This document shows positions 1 to 10,527 of a stretch of DNA of 64,000 nucleotides, piece after piece. Each line of letters begins with the position of its first letter. Within the stretch, counting starts at the first letter, position 1. The stretch lies in contig CM026425.1 of NCBI GenBank assembly GCA_014871385.1, positions 7,727,243-7,791,242 of the forward strand. The letters are read 5' to 3'. The stretch is from Ceratodon purpureus (taxonomy: Eukaryota > Streptophyta > Bryopsida > Pseudoditrichales > Ditrichaceae). The notes beneath the pieces were generated by a model. The model searched no databases. It saw only the letters and a list, made by a program, of their open reading frames with translations, and was not told the DNA's origin. Both the position numbers and the translations under genes were made by a program.

Positions 1-1
1 G

Positions 2-490
2 GACAGTATTGTACAATTGGAACTAGCTATGGGTGTCGAAGTCCAAGCCTTAGAAGGTGCAAACGAAGAGCTTCAGATCTGTAAGGCAGCGGTCAATGTT
101 GCAAGGGGCCACATGCTTACTATAAAAACACCAAGAGTGTTCGAATACCCAAAGATGTATTCTATTCCACCACTGGGATATCCAGGTAAAGAGGTTTGTG
201 CATATTGTGGTCATGGATTCATTTGGAAGGCAGCTGTTCTTTCCTCCTGTGGTTGTTTTCTTCACCCTCCGTGTGCAGCAGAGATGGTATCTTGCGGGAG
301 TTATCGTTGCAAGGTTTGCAAGGACCTACTGCTAGCATCTTCTCCGATTCATCTTGCGGAACCATGGGTTGCACAGTTTGGTGGGAAGTTAAATACTCAA
401 CAAGAAATCGAGTGTACAAGCTTTGTTGCTGTTTTGAAGGCTGTTAGTGATAGTGATAATGCTCCAACTGTTTCTGGAACCAAGAATTGA
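2..490 (+). CDS. 3' part of a gene with a RING-like zinc finger (truncated at window edge)
   Basis: The frame is open from the window edge to a TGA at 488-490, so the 5' part lies outside and the true start is not visible. The stretch around residues 60-105 (counted from position 17) has the spacing of a treble-clef/RING-like finger: VCAYCGHGF, then SCGCFLHPPC, then YRCKVCKDLL, giving CxxC, CxC-x3-H-x2-C and CxxC ligand pairs. Fingers of this type usually bind zinc and often act in ubiquitin transfer. The spacing is not a textbook C3HC4 RING, so the E3 role is only a guess. The tail after the finger (EPWVAQFGG onwards) has no recognised domain. The gene converges on the ParB-methyltransferase gene, with the G-rich minisatellite between them. 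Confidence 0.6.
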   Translation, partial: DSIVQLELAMGVEVQALEGANEELQICKAAVNVARGHMLTIKTPRVFEYPKMYSIPPLGYPGKEVCAYCGHGFIWKAAVLSSCGCFLHPPCAAEMVSCGSYRCKVCKDLLLASSPIHLAEPWVAQFGGKLNTQQEIECTSFVAVLKAVSDSDNAPTVSGTKN

Positions 491-839
491 CAAGACCTAG
501 TCCTAATATCGTAGAGCACGACAATGCTCTATTTCAGTTGGAGTTTGGAGCAGCACTTAGCTATACATATATATAGTTTTACTTTTCGTACATCTTGCTA
601 AACTACGAGGGGATACATTCTAGGCATATCTAAGACAGATTCATTTTGTGGACAAACTGCAAATACAATTGACTGAAGCAGAGCTTGTTAAGGATTAGGG
701 TCGGTCATGTGGTCTAAAAAACTTTAACGAAACTGATTTGCTTGTTAAGGCTAATAATTTCAAAAACTGATTATATATTGATACAATTATGTATGTTGAG
801 AAATTAAAATATTGTAATGCTAGGTGTTGATGGACAGGG
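491..839. other. Spacer after the RING-like gene
   Basis: AT-rich DNA with no ORF of note. It probably contains the 3' untranslated region of the upstream gene. The G-rich array begins abruptly near 836. Confidence 0.5.
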
Positions 840-2215
840 TGCAGGAAGTGAGGAAGGGTAAAGGGGTAGTCACAGGGAGTTAGGAGGGGTGAGAGGGAGG
901 GGTAGGGACAGGGAGTGAGGGGGAGGGGTGAGAGGGAGGGGTAGGGACAAGGAGTAAGGGGGAGGGGTGAGCGGGAGGGGTAGAGACAGGGAGTGAGGGG
1001 GAGGGGTAGGGACATGGAGTGAGGGGGAGGGGTAGGGACAGGGAGTGAGGGAAGGGGTAGAGACAGGGAGTGAGGGGGAGGGGTAGAGACAGGGAGTGAG
1101 GGGGAGGGGTAGGGACAAGGAGTTAGGGGGAGGGGTGAGCGGGAGGGGTAGAGACAGGGAGTGAGGGGGAGGGGTAGAGACAGGGAGTGAGGGGGAGGGG
1201 TAGGGACAGGGAGTGAGGGAAGGGGTAGAGACAGGGAGTGAGGGGGAGGGGTAGAGACAGGGAGTGAGGGGGAGGGGTAGGGACAAGGAGTTAGGGGGAG
1301 GGGTGAGCGGGAGGGGTAGAGACAGGGAGTGAGGGGGAGGGGTAGAGACAGGGAGTGAGGGGGAGGGGTAGAGACAGGGAGTGAGGGGGAGGGGTAGGGA
1401 CAAGGAGTTAGGGGGAGGGGTGAGCGGGAGGAGTAGAGACAGGGAGTGAGGGGGAGGGGTGAGCGGGAGGCGTAGGGACAGGGAGTGAGGGGGAGGGGTG
1501 AGAGGATGGGGTAGGGACAAGGAGTGCGGGGTGGAGTGGAAGGGACAGGGAGTGAGAGGAGGGAGGGGGTGAGAGGGAGGGGTAGGGACAGGGAGTAAGG
1601 GAGAGGGTGAGAGGGAGGGGTAGGGACAGGGAGTGAGAGGGAGGGGTGAGAGGGAGGGGTAGGGACAGGGAGTAAGGGAGAGGGTGAGAGGGAGGGGTAG
1701 GGACAGGGAGTGAGAGGGAGGGGTAGGGACAGGGAGTGAGGGGGAGGGGTAGTGACAAGGAGTAAGGGGGAGGGGGTGAGAGGGAGGGGTAGGGACAGGG
1801 AGTGAGGGGGGAGGGGTGAGAGGATGGGGGTAGGGACAGGGAGTGCGGGTGGAGTGGAAGCGACAGGGAGTGAGGGGGAGGGGTGAGAGGGAGGGGTAGG
1901 GACAGGGAGTAAGGGAGAGGGTGAGAGGGAGGGGTAGGGACAAGGAGTGAGAGGGAGGGGTAGGGACAGGGAGTGAGAGGGAGGGGTAGGGACAGGGAGT
2001 GAGGGGGAGGGGGTAGTGACAAGGAGTAAGGGGGAGGGTGAGAGGGAGGGGTAGGGACAGGGAGTGAGAGGGAGGGGTAGGGACAGGGAGTGAGGGGGAG
2101 GGGTGAGCGGGAGGGGTAGGGACAGGGAGTGAGAGGGAGGGGTAGGGACAGGGAGTGCGGGTGGAGTGGAAGGGACAGGGTTGTAAGGGAGAGGGTGAGA
2201 GGGAGGGGTAGGGAT
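836..2215. repeat. G-rich minisatellite (about 26-bp unit), G-quadruplex-prone
   Basis: About 1.4 kb of tandem repeats. The core unit is 26 bp, built around GGGAGTGAGGGGGAGGGG followed by TAGGGACA. Some units carry an extra block such as GTGAGAGGGAGGGG or GTGAGCGGGAGGGG, so a higher-order pattern is visible. The + strand is almost pure purine with runs of three to five G at short spacing, which suits G-quadruplexes on + and a triplex or i-motif on -. Reading the - strand gives long open frames rich in P, L, S and T. I do not call these genes because all frames are open only through the low complexity. The array lies just downstream of the ParB-methyltransferase gene, and a decayed relative sits in one of that gene's introns (about 3838-4290). 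Confidence 0.9.
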
Positions 2216-2429
2216 TGGAATTTCCGGATAGTGGCGAGAAAAGTTAATTGACAAAAAATCCGTGTTAACTAGTACGAAAGAAAAAAAATTAACAATCAAA
2301 CAAGTTATATATGAAGACAAAATAATAAAAGAAAGAATTCATATAAAAGAGGTAGAAGTATATAGATCAGGAATTAATATCCGGAATCCAGAACCTTGCA
2401 GAGTCTTATGGTCCAAGTACTATAGAGTC

Positions 2430-5400
2430 TCATGGTATAAATTCATCTTCACTCTCCGAGGCACTTACATCTAAAAAAATTCGAACCCTGGGATCAAATC
2501 TCTCATGAGTAGATGACGACTCGCTAGTACTTTGCGAAGATTCTTCAGCCATTCGGGTTGCCAAATTCTCTGCGTAGCAAGGGAGTAGAAGGTCGGAGGT
2601 AGTTGGTGACTTGTATCCTGTCCAAGAGGTAATAGGACTCAAAAGGTCGGAGTTTGCGGGTGACCGGTACCCACTCCAAGAGCTCATCTGACTCAAACTG
2701 CAGTACAGTGTGAAAGTTAGTTTTATATCTGATTCCGGAATTCAATATACGTACAACGGATTATTTGACATAAAAGAACTTACTTACAGAGGTCAATTTG
2801 CTCCATGTCGGGCAATGGTTCTTCATCGTCCTCCATGGTAGCATCAAGAACCTCTGGGGCCGGGGCGATTTGTAGAGGTTTTAGTACCTCTTGAAAGATA
2901 CCACTATCAGCTTCAAGGGCAAGTATGTGCCTGCCAGTACTCATGGCCGCGCGAATAGAAGCTCCTGAGAATGTTCACATAGTAAGGCGGTTGCTATGGA
3001 ATAACGCAATAAAATTAAATCGTAATATGAGTCAAAGGAAAAGGCCTCACCTGTTCCAGCAGTGAGGTCGACGACTATGCCTTCGTTTGGGCTAAGGCTC
3101 GTGATGAACAGTTCAAGTAGAGAAACTGATTTCTCTTTAGGACCCCTCCACATCGTCCCATCCTTTTTAACTTTCAGAGCTGTCTCCTCAGTTACAACGT
3201 TGTGGATACAATCATCTTTCAGAAGGTTAACTTTGCCAAAACAGGGGTCGGGACGTATCACCAAAGTCTTCGGTTGCCTCAAAGAAAGCTTCAAAGATCG
3301 AACTAGCAGTGTAGCTCTAAACATCAGGGTCTGAAACGAGAAGCACACAAGTGGTAAGAGATTTATGACTTGGAAAATAGAGATAAGGTATAGGGATAAA
3401 TGAAAACGAAAGAGTCGCTTACGTATTTGTCGGGAGTAGTGGGATGGGTTAAATGCATCGAGTTTACGATCATCCAGTCATCCTTGTGCTTCAGGTTGTT
3501 GTTGTTAAGCCAAGAGCCAATCTCTCTCTTCAGCTGCGGATTATCTGGGTGGAACAATAGAAGGGCCCCGTCGTCGTGCATAAACTTCCTACTGAAGCCT
3601 ATAACAATCTTCAGGAAATCAGGTACCAAGGCATTCCAAACTGGCACCGTCGAGGACTCGGTTGAGATTCCGGGGACAGGCATGCCATCTGGAATTTCAG
3701 CAATCACCAAGTCAGCAGCCGGTCGAATATGATGAATTCCTTCGAAGAAAAATTGTCTTTCTGCTCCAACCTGAGAAGCATAGAAATTCGTTAGAAGGTC
3801 CTTCAAAACCTATGCCGTTGCCGGCAGTGGCTTAGAAGGTATGGAGTGGGGGTAGAGACTGAAGAGTCAGGGAGTTACTTTGAGGGAGTAGGGAGTGAAA
3901 GGGGGAAACGAGGGGATGGTAAGTGATTGAAAGAGAATAGGGAGAGAGAGGATCAGGGAGTGCACGCGTGGGAGGATGGGGTGAGAGAAGGTCAGGAAGT
4001 GACCGCGGTGGAAGAGCAAGAGAGGAAGGGACAGGGAGTGGTAGATAGAGTGAGACGGGTTAAGAAAGGGTTATGGAGTGAAAGGGATATAAGGGGGTAA
4101 GGAAGTGACAAGGAGTGACTGCGAGGGAATATGGGGGAGGGGGGATTAGGGAATAGTAGTGAAGGGAGTGGGGATAAGGGATGGGACAGTAAGGGAAAGA
4201 AAGGGTGGTGGGAGAGAAAGGGACAGGGAGTGATGTGAGAGTTGGGGGAGTAACGTTGGGACAAGGAGTGACAAAAGGGAAAATTGAAATAATGTTCGTA
4301 CCTCACATAGAAACGCCAAGGAATTATCGAATGAATTTGGGAACTTCTTATGCAGTTCCTTGTACTTAAGCATGCTGTGGAAAGAGTCATTAATAATGAG
4401 AACTCTCGAGTGACTCCCGGATGAAGTGACCCCTTGAGAGATGGCCATACTCTTTAGCGATGGTGGAGTAAAATCTCGAATTTTCTCGGCAGGCGCTTTC
4501 CCAGGCTGTACTGTACCGCCAACTGATCGACCTCCAGATTGGCCTCGTTTCTTCGGCTGCGTTTCAAGAATGGTAGTGTCGTTTGGAGCAATCACTTCCT
4601 GCTCACCATGCTCACCCCGGCCAGTGCTCGCAATAGTATTGGCAGGGATGTCCTCGTCTTCTCCTTCATCCCCTGCCTCCATGGCTTTCCGCTTTGCACC
4701 ACGGGTTTTGCCCTTCTTCTTAGCTTTAGGGGCAGCTTCGACTGGAGACTCAGAAGCAGACCCAGGAGGAGTACTCGCTTGGAGCTTTGCCAGGGCTGGC
4801 TGGAGGGAATCCCGCAGAGGAATATCGAAAGAAGGTGGCTTCATTGGTGGGCAGTCCAAATACCACCCACAACGCTCGTAATGGCATGCATCCCAAGCCT
4901 TCAATATGGCTTGGGTGTACATACACTCCGAGCCACTAGTGTCGAGGTAATTGGGGAAAAATGCTGGCACCTTTGACACGGCCTTCCTTGGAAACAAAAT
5001 ATACTTGAAGTAACGGTAGATGACCCTCCGCAACGCCTGGTTGAAATTAGGTTGCTGCTGCGCTGTCTTGTTCTTGTGCACGGGATCTGGACCCTTAAAT
5101 TCCCGAAAGAATGCCGTGTCCCATAGATTACATCGCATCCCATCGACATAGTCAGATATTGTCTCTATAGGGTCCTGTCCATCAGGATTGTAGTTGATCT
5201 CCACACCCATATCCTCCACCACGCCATTGAAGTGCTCCTCTGCCTCAACAGTTAACTATAATAACAGGCAATAGGATGTAAGATAACAGGGCAATTAAAC
5301 TTCTCGCATGAACAAATATATTTTGCCCAACGCTCAACAGATATAAAGAAAGTTCCAAAATAGTTTCTATGTTTTAAAGAATAATGTAATATTGAAGAGG

Positions 5401-8400
5401 AATGTGAAACAAACCTGCGCCCACCAAGTCGCACGTTGTAGCCACGTCGAGAATACAAGGTCCGAGAAGTTCTTCTTTGGAAATCGGTGAGACTCCCTCA
5501 TTTTCTCAGACATGTTCCACCTCTGAAGCCATTTAATCTTCATTGGGGTTGGCATTGCTGAAATTGCAAAGTTGTAAAGCTTCTCCTTCAACATCTCAGG
5601 AGTGGAGAATTTTTCGTAATGGATTTTTATCTCTTCAAGAAAAGCTGATGTGAGTTCTGGATCAGCAATCGGAAGCAGTTTCTTCAACTCCGACTGTTGA
5701 CTGTCCTCCACCTTCTTTACGGCGTTAGACACCCATTCATCAACGGATTTTCGAGTCCATTGACGCTCCTCGGGATGCATCTCATAGAAATTCCGCTCTG
5801 CTGCTGCAGCCGCCTCTCCAAGCTCTTGCTGTAATCACGAAATTGATTTAGTAAAATATTAGCTTAGTTTATTATGTGAATTATAGATGTGAAAATGAGT
5901 ACGTAAAATAGACGAGACATACCTGATTGAGCACCGCATTAAGGGACTCCAATGTCAATGTGTACCAGGTTCGTGTTCGACCAGCTTGTTTTGCCCTTGA
6001 TGCTTCAAGCGCTGCCGTGGGTACAAGTCCCTCAAAGTACGAGAGAGGTTGTGGAGCAATGCTCTGAATGCGGTACAACTTGTGTACTATATTGCCTTTC
6101 ACGTGAGACATTTGGTTTCTCCTGCAATGTAACCAATTTGCATTTAGAATTTCAATGCATTTTTGCAAAAAGAGATTTGAGAAAATGCTTGAATCATACT
6201 GAAATTAATGATTCGGAAAAGTACCAATTGACATCGTGAAGTGCTGTGACAATCGATGGCACGTCTCCTTTGGGGTCCAATATAATGCTGTCCACCGAGT
6301 AGTGCCATGAAATGTCGCCTTTATGGAACTCCTCAATTATAGGCAACCAAGCCTGGAGTCGATGATTTCCATCCCATACCATAAACATAAAATTTGAAAA
6401 AACCTTCAAGTCTTCATCTGCCTGAAGTTTCATCTCGAATTCCTCATTTACTTTTCGCCACTCAGGGCTCCAAGACTCGGTGATATCACTCGTGACCACC
6501 CTTGAAAGGCCTTTTTCATCAACAGCCGCAACATAGAAAAAGCCATTGCCTTCCATGTATCCGCTCGAAATGAAATAGGAAGCAAGACTAGAGACATCAC
6601 TCTTAAGATAGGGTCGAACAACAGGCAGTGAGATCATCCTGCAAAGTGGGATACTTAATCGGCACTTCGACTTCGGCTCCCACTTCAATGCATCTAGCCT
6701 TGATGCTGTGTTCCCAGTGGCTGCCCCGACTAGATCATGAAGTTTTAAATTTACCTCACTCCTTGTAAGAAGAATCGGATCTCCCTCTGCAAAACAATCA
6801 AAGGGGTTGTTAGTGTCACCATCTAAAGTAATCCCGTTGCCAGCATTGGCACATAAGTGGGCATTTAGTTATACAAAAATAAGCTAAACAAGATACTCAA
6901 AAGCGTATCAGTGGCACGGCCCCAGGCGTGACCCTAATTAAAAACTCATCGATGTACACAGTTTCAGACCACGCGGGTGTATCCCGAGGCGGTGCCTTTG
7001 CCGGCACCCCCTAAAGTGGTGTCGATGACATCACGACCTCAATCGATGCGGGCACCACCTGAGGCGATGCCGGTACCGGCACCCCCTTGAGAGGTGCCGA
7101 ACCCGGCACGGCCTCAGTCGTTATCGGCACCTCCTGAGGTGGTGCCGTTGCCGGCACCCCCTTGAGCGGTGTCCAACACGACACGACCTCAGTCGATGCC
7201 GGCACCACCTGAGGCGATGCCGGTACCGGCACCCCCTTGAGAGGTGCCGAACCCGGCACGGCCTCAGTCGTTGTCAGCACATCCTGAGGTGGTGCCGTTG
7301 CCGGCACCCCCTTGAGCGGTGTCCAACACGACACGACCTCAGTCGATGCCGGCACCACCTGAGGCGATGCCGGTACCGGCACCCCCTTGAGAGGTGCCGA
7401 ACCCGGCACGGCCTCAGTCGTTGTCGGCACCTCCTGAGGTGGTGCCGTTGCCGGCACCCCCTTGAGCGGTGTCCAACACGACACGACCTCAGTCGATGCC
7501 GGCACCACCTGAGGCGATGCCGGTACCGGCACCCCCTTGAGAGGTGCCGAACCCGGCACGGCCTCAGTCGTTGTCGGCACCTCCTGAGGCGGTGCCGTTG
7601 CCGGCACCCCCTTGAGTGGTGTCCAACTCGACTCGACCTCAGTCGATGCGGGCACCACCTGAGGCGATGCCGGTACCGGCACCCCCTTGAGAGGTGCCGA
7701 ACCCAGCACGGCCTCAGTCGTTGTCGGCACCTCTTGAGGTGGTGCCGTTGCCGGCACCCCCTTGAGCGGTGTCCAACACGACACGACCTCAGTCGATGCC
7801 GGCACCACCTGAGGCGATGCCGGTACCGGCACCCCCTTGAGAGGTGCCGAACCCGGCACGGCCTCAGTCGTTGTCGGCACCTCCTGAGGTGGTGCCGTTG
7901 CCGGCACACCCTTGAGCGGTGTCCAACACGACACGACCTCAGTCGATGCCGGCACCACCTGAGGCGATGCCGGTACCGGCACCCCCTTGAGAGGTGCGGA
8001 ACCCGGCAAGGCCTCAGTCGTTGTCGGCACCTCCTGAGGCGGTGCCGTTGCCGGCACCCCCTTGAGTGGTGTCCAAGTCGGCACGGCCTCAACCGATGCC
8101 GTCATCACCTGAGGCAATGCTGGTACCGGCACCCCTCTGTGACTTGTCCTTTACGATAATAGACCTGCATATTATGAGCTGCATTTAGGTCGTTCTCAAG
8201 GCGATGCCAGTAAATGCATTGCGTATAGAGGCATCGAAGAGCAAAAAAGGACCCATTCAAGGACTGCCGTTGCCGGAATAGATTATCACGGCCTTCCTGT
8301 ATGGTCTAGCATGGAACTTGAATCCATGCCGTTGACGGCATCGTCATTTGCAAGGCAATATGCACTTCTAATATGCAACGGCGTGTATTCAGAGTACCGC

Positions 8401-9204
8401 AACTTAAGCCATGCCGTGAACGGCAGGACCACGACCGGCACCCATAAGATAAATGAAAGGCTTTCTGAAGAGCATAATCGACACCGACAGTAGCCCTACG
8501 AGGGCCTTAAAAATATTCCCTAGAGGTTTGTCGTGGCAGTGCCGTTAACGGCACTGCCCAACGCATCAGAATCCTCTGGAAGCCTACGCCATATTTCGCC
8601 AAGAAGTAAACCAAGATTAGCTTGCATTAGGTAGTTAAACTACTCCTTACAGAGCACCGCCGTCACCGACAGCGCTCCAGTGAAAGCCTTCATTTTTCTA
8701 CTAGCAAGGTTATCATGCTCGTGCCGTTAATGGCATTGCACTAAACAACACAAGACGCGGTCGTATGATACTAAGCAGGAGCTCCATACTGCGCGCAAAT
8801 GGCCTCCCTCAAGGCCATGCCGTCAACGGCACCGCCGATAGAAGGCTGGTCAATTATTTAAGTAGACACCCAAAGGAGCAACGGCGTTACCGACAGCGCC
8901 CTTTAGCAGGGGTCCTCATACTACGAAACCAGACTGACACATAAAGGCATCGCCTTTTCAAGCTAATTCAAGAATCACCCAAATGAAACCCAAGCAGCAT
9001 TTAGGTTAGAATCGAACCGCTCTGTTCAGGCTGCGTGGACTGAACGATACCGGTGTCATCTTCTACTCGCTCAGACTGTCTCTCGCTAAGCTCGTTGTCG
9101 ACTTCCATGTCGGTCTTCTTGTCACCGTCCAGTGCGTGATCCTTGTCGACCTCCTGTTCGTGATCCCCGCTGACCTCTTCTTCGCGATCCATGTCGACTT
9201 CCAT
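2430..9204 (-). CDS. ParB/sulfiredoxin-like domain fused to an N4/N6 DNA methyltransferase-like domain
   Basis: Proposed exons on the - strand: 9204-9018, 6786-6225, 6121-5923, 5828-5415, 5255-4302, 3770-3423, 3330-3051, 2964-2784, 2697-2430. The frame is kept at every join (3393 nt, 1130 aa). Residues about 105-210 look like a ParB/Srx fold: IPLCRMISLPVVRPYLKS, a helix ending LASYFISSGYMEG, then VWDGNHRLQAW, which matches the family's GxxR motif. Residues about 773-1000 look like a PF01555-type methyltransferase in beta order. First comes DLVIAEIPDGMPV, where DPPY is expected, then FLKIVIGFSRKFMHDDGALL, and finally the SAM-binding motif DLTAGTG and GRHILALEAD. The middle (exon 5) has a lysine-rich, NLS-like stretch. 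The catalytic DPPY is not conserved, so methylation may be lost. The first join uses a weak donor and the 5' end is uncertain. Domain calls are from motifs only. Confidence 0.62.
3838..4290. repeat. Decayed G-rich repeat inside an intron of the ParB-methyltransferase gene
   Basis: The intron between 3771 and 4301 contains many scattered GGGAGTG, AGGGACAGGGAGTG and GGGGGAGGGG motifs. They are the same words as in the 836-2215 array but with mutations and irregular spacing. This looks like an older or independently degenerated copy of that minisatellite. A TGCCGTTGCCGGCA palindrome sits just next to it, at about 3814-3827. Confidence 0.75.
7001..8135. repeat. 150-bp higher-order minisatellite (two 75-bp halves), about 7 copies
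   Basis: Units repeat with a 150-bp period. The word CCCCCTTGAGAGGTGC recurs at about 7083, 7233, 7383, 7533, 7683, 7833 and, mutated, 7983. Each unit is two related 75-bp halves, one with CTTGAGAGGTGCCGAACCCG and one with CTTGAGCGGTGTCCAACACG. Because 75 is divisible by 3, long frames stay open on both strands. The - strand frame 8132-7011 would give 25-residue P/T/V/A repeats such as APLKGVPVPASPQVV. My exon chain places this array inside the first intron (9017-6787) of the ParB-methyltransferase gene, so I treat it as non-coding, though a coding role in an alternative transcript is possible. The array is full of palindromic GGTGCCG/CGGCACC and CCGGTACCGG words. Confidence 0.9.
8200..8910. 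repeat. Dispersed palindromes of the TGCCGTTAACGGCA type
   Basis: Within the same intron and outside the tandem array, short imperfect palindromes recur every 60-130 bp. Examples: GCCGTTGCCGG near 8267, TGCCGTTGACGGCA near 8327, ATGCCGTGAACGGCA near 8410, TGCCGTTAACGGCA near 8542, CGTGCCGTTAATGGCA near 8722, TGCCGTCAACGGCA near 8818. Two further relatives near 8660 and 8883 read GTCACCGACAGCGC or GTTACCGACAGCGC. They may be worn copies of the 75-bp unit or protein-binding sites; the sequence alone cannot say. Confidence 0.7.
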
Positions 9205-9765
9205 TGATGCCGACCCCGTCGGTCTTGGGCGCACAGCACGAGGTCCCTGCAAGAAGTAGCGAAGAGGACCGTAAGAATCTGCTGATGGAAAGCAATCTAA
9301 ACCCTAGAAAGCTCATAAAGAACGCAAGTTCATATGATAATACCTTCCTTTGGCAGCACTGTTCGCGGCGCTCACAAGCTCGGGACCCTCAGCCACCAGC
9401 AACAAACCTTAATCCTAAGACGTTTTAGCTAGGTAAGCAATTCTCAGGCAGTGAGGAATGCCGGCGACGAAATAAGAGAATATCGAGACAGATTGTAAAT
9501 GCAAAGATATTTTCTACTTGGATGGACTTGTGGCAGGACTAAACATCACTATGTATACAATTATAATTTGGAGACGGGGTGGTCGAGATTGATACTGATA
9601 GTTGATGTGACATCCCTATATAATATGAAATGACAACCGTACCTTCCCATCATAATATAACCCACACTCTCAGAAGCCAATTCATTATTCAGTTTATACT
9701 CACTCAATCCTTCTCTACTCTATGCAATCACCTTAAATCAAATGATCACCGCTAGCTTAGCTTAC

Positions 9766-10030
9766 CGGTGAGTCGTTAGTTTCACTTTTCTCAGAGAGAA
9801 CTGTTTGTGCGTTTCTTCCACGACGCCCGTACTGCTTCGTTGGAGTGTGCTCCCCAGAATGTCCATCCGCTCGAAACACTACCTTTTCAAACTCTAGCAC
9901 CTTTGTAATCCCATCCTTCATAAAACGCTCACTCTGTTTCTTTGCTCTTGCCATTCTACTACTTGCTAATGCTTTTGGGTTACTAAAATATATACCTTTC
10001 TTCCTTCTCCTACTCCTCTTGTTAGTTGCC
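9766..10030 (-). CDS. Possible small basic exon upstream of the ParB-methyltransferase gene
   Basis: The - strand has an open stretch from an acceptor-like CATATGCAG (about 10030) to a good donor CCG|GTAAGC at 9766. It encodes a basic stretch beginning ATNKRSRRRKKG and continuing SSRMARAKKQSERFMKDG, followed by GEHTPTKQYGRRGRNAQ. This could be an N-terminal, nuclear-targeted exon of the gene that continues at 9204-2430, or part of an unrelated short gene. I could not find an intermediate exon that keeps frame with the 9246-9018 exon. No domain is recognised. Confidence 0.3.
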
Positions 10031-10054
10031 TGCATATCACAGAGAAACAACTAA

Positions 10055-10527
10055 CCCAACACAGACACACATTGTAACTATCCTTATATCACTAAGATCT
10101 AATACATGAGAGTCCTTCCATTAGTATGTAATACTTGATTTGTTGCTGTAACCCTAATGTAGCTTCCGGCTACTTACCTTTAATTTAAATGGATGACCAC
10201 TTGCCAGCAAGTCACGTCAGAAATATTTATGATTTAATTCCTATTTAAAACATTGTGTCTCTTTCAAACTAAAAAAGACGGCTTCGACTAATCTAAGATA
10301 ACACTTTAAACAAATAGAATATGCAACATGATGTGTTCATCAAAGCGACGGCTACATGATAAAAATAAACTTCGAGTTAGTTCACTAACAGAAAATAATT
10401 TTTTCATTCCAAAGTCGTTAATGCTGCCAACTCTGGTGGATCACATAAATTGATGAGCATCGAAGCAACATTCCTCTCATTCTAGAGTTTCAAATTCTTT
10501 ACTCTAGTCCTATCCTCTCTCCCTGCG
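10055..10527. other. Upstream region of the MULE-like transposase gene
   Basis: AT-rich, with no ORF. It should hold the promoter and 5' leader of the transposase gene. I looked for long terminal inverted repeats matching the region after 14.95 kb and saw none. Confidence 0.4.

Noticed and set aside
695..2320. A 541-aa Pro/Leu/Ser/Thr-rich open frame on the - strand
   Set aside because: It is the complement of the G-rich minisatellite. Other frames are equally open, and the peptide is only repeated PLPLTPCPYP-like words with no domain or splice evidence.
7011..8132. A 373-aa repeat protein on the - strand
   Set aside because: The frame is open because the repeat period is a multiple of three. 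The opposite strand is open too. The frame-keeping exon chain of the ParB-methyltransferase gene places the array in an intron. I keep a coding role only as an alternative.
7001..8135. CRISPR-like array
   Set aside because: The repeats are contiguous 75/150-bp tandem units without unique spacers, and the context is eukaryotic.
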